Of a stretch of 5,135 nucleotides of DNA, positions 4,721-5,135 are shown piece after piece. The stretch lies in contig CALMAD010000273.1 in assembly GCA_937859105.1 (NCBI GenBank), positions 1-5,135 on the forward strand, written 5' to 3'. A model generated the notes under the pieces. It had not been told where the DNA came from. It saw nothing but the letters and a program-made list of their open reading frames with translations, and ran no database searches. Source of the DNA: an uncultured Propionibacteriaceae bacterium (GTDB taxonomy: Bacteria > Actinomycetota > Actinomycetes > Propionibacteriales > Propionibacteriaceae). The number at the start of each line of letters is the position of its first letter. The first letter of the stretch is position 1. A program made the translations under genes and the position numbers.

Positions 4721-5135
4721 CGTGGGTGCCGGAACGCCGGCCCCCGACCTTTCCCGCCCGGGCCTGGAGGTCGCGCCGCTGCTGCTGGGGTGTGTGCTGC
4801 GGGTCGGCGACGTCGTCGCGCGGCTCGTCGAGGTCGAGGCCTACGAGGGGGAGCGCGACCCGGCGTCCCACGCCTGGAAGGGCCCGAGCCGCCGCAACGC
4901 CGTGATGTTCGGCGGACCCGGACACCTCTACGTGTACGCCATGCACGGGCACCACTGCTGCAACATCGCCTGCCGCGAGGAGGGGGTGGCGAGCGCGGTC
5001 CTCCTGCGCGGCGCCGAGATCGTCGACGGTCTGGACGCCGCCCGCGCCCGGCGTCCCGGGGTGGCGGACACCGCCCTCGCCCGCGGGCCCGGCAACCTGT
5101 GCCGGGCGCTCGGGATCACGTCCGCCGACAACGGG
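4707..5135 (+). CDS. mpg: 3-methyladenine DNA glycosylase (Mpg/AAG family), C-terminus cut by window edge
   Basis: Monofunctional base-excision repair glycosylase that flips out alkylated or deaminated purines and cleaves the N-glycosidic bond. The first 143 residues, counted from GTG 4707, are visible with no stop. Seen: the domain start LEVAPLLLGCVL (20-31); the active-site strand VEVEAYEG (41-48), with Glu44 as the water-activating residue (human AAG Glu125) and Tyr46 (Tyr127); His55 in ASHA (His136); RRNAVMFGGPGHLYVY (62-77), with Tyr77 equivalent to Tyr159; Asn86 (Asn169); LLRGAE with Arg101 (Arg182); and GPGNLCRALGI (127-137). Full length is normally about 190-210 residues. The start is uncertain: GTG 4707 overlaps the mini-ORF by 14 bases, while GTG 4722 lies one base after its stop and gives an N-terminus closer to usual family length. 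Neither has a Shine-Dalgarno, which favours coupled translation. The loop between Tyr77 and Asn86 seems one residue short. Confidence 0.92.
   Translation, partial: MSRPDVGAGTPAPDLSRPGLEVAPLLLGCVLRVGDVVARLVEVEAYEGERDPASHAWKGPSRRNAVMFGGPGHLYVYAMHGHHCCNIACREEGVASAVLLRGAEIVDGLDAARARRPGVADTALARGPGNLCRALGITSADNG

Noticed and set aside
4728..4741. GCCGG-aacg-CCGGC hairpin near the glycosylase start
   Set aside because: Five GC pairs inside coding sequence; not distinguishable from background in this composition.

Overview
The window comes from a very GC-rich chromosome. GC in third codon positions is pervasive, there are GTG start options, and some genes appear to begin without a leader or Shine-Dalgarno site. 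This fits a high-GC Actinomycetota (actinobacterium). The genus cannot be resolved from the sequence alone. It reads as ordinary chromosomal housekeeping/accessory sequence: I see no transposase, integrase, tRNA, rRNA, CRISPR array, phage gene or recognisable defence cassette.

Layout, left to right. (1) Bases 1-747, minus strand: a short-chain dehydrogenase/reductase (SDR) whose C-terminus runs off the left edge. (2) Bases 748-865: a 118-bp divergent control region with a perfect 8-bp inverted repeat over the SDR promoter, and a leaderless-type promoter for the next gene. (3) Bases 866-2281, plus strand: a fused SRPBCC + NAD-dependent epimerase protein (TIGR01777/YfcH type with C-terminal DUF1731). 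(4) Bases 2302-2526, minus strand and convergent with (3): a 74-residue uncharacterised protein. (5) Bases 2527-2756: a 230-bp divergent region holding a perfect 14-bp inverted repeat (2577-2610), a weaker one (2628-2662) and a leaderless-type promoter at its right end. (6) Bases 2757-4613, plus strand: a secreted-then-membrane DUF2207 (YciQ-like) protein with a Gly-rich tail ending in Trp. (7) Bases 4646-4720, plus strand: a 24-codon ORF resembling only the N-terminus of DUF2277 proteins, with its ATG in the loop of a strong hairpin. (8) Bases 4707-5135, plus strand: the N-terminal part of an Mpg/AAG-family 3-methyladenine DNA glycosylase, cut by the right edge and starting at or just after the end of (7).

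The genes do not form one evident pathway. The SDR and the epimerase fusion share a divergent promoter region and are both Rossmann-fold NAD(P)-type proteins, so co-regulation is plausible. The DUF2207 gene, the mini-ORF and the glycosylase are co-directional and may be read through. The most interesting parts are the non-coding and boundary features: the inverted repeats in the two divergent regions, the repeated start architecture TANNNT-N6/7-ATG, and the DUF2277-like mini-ORF with a hairpin-held start directly in front of the repair glycosylase.
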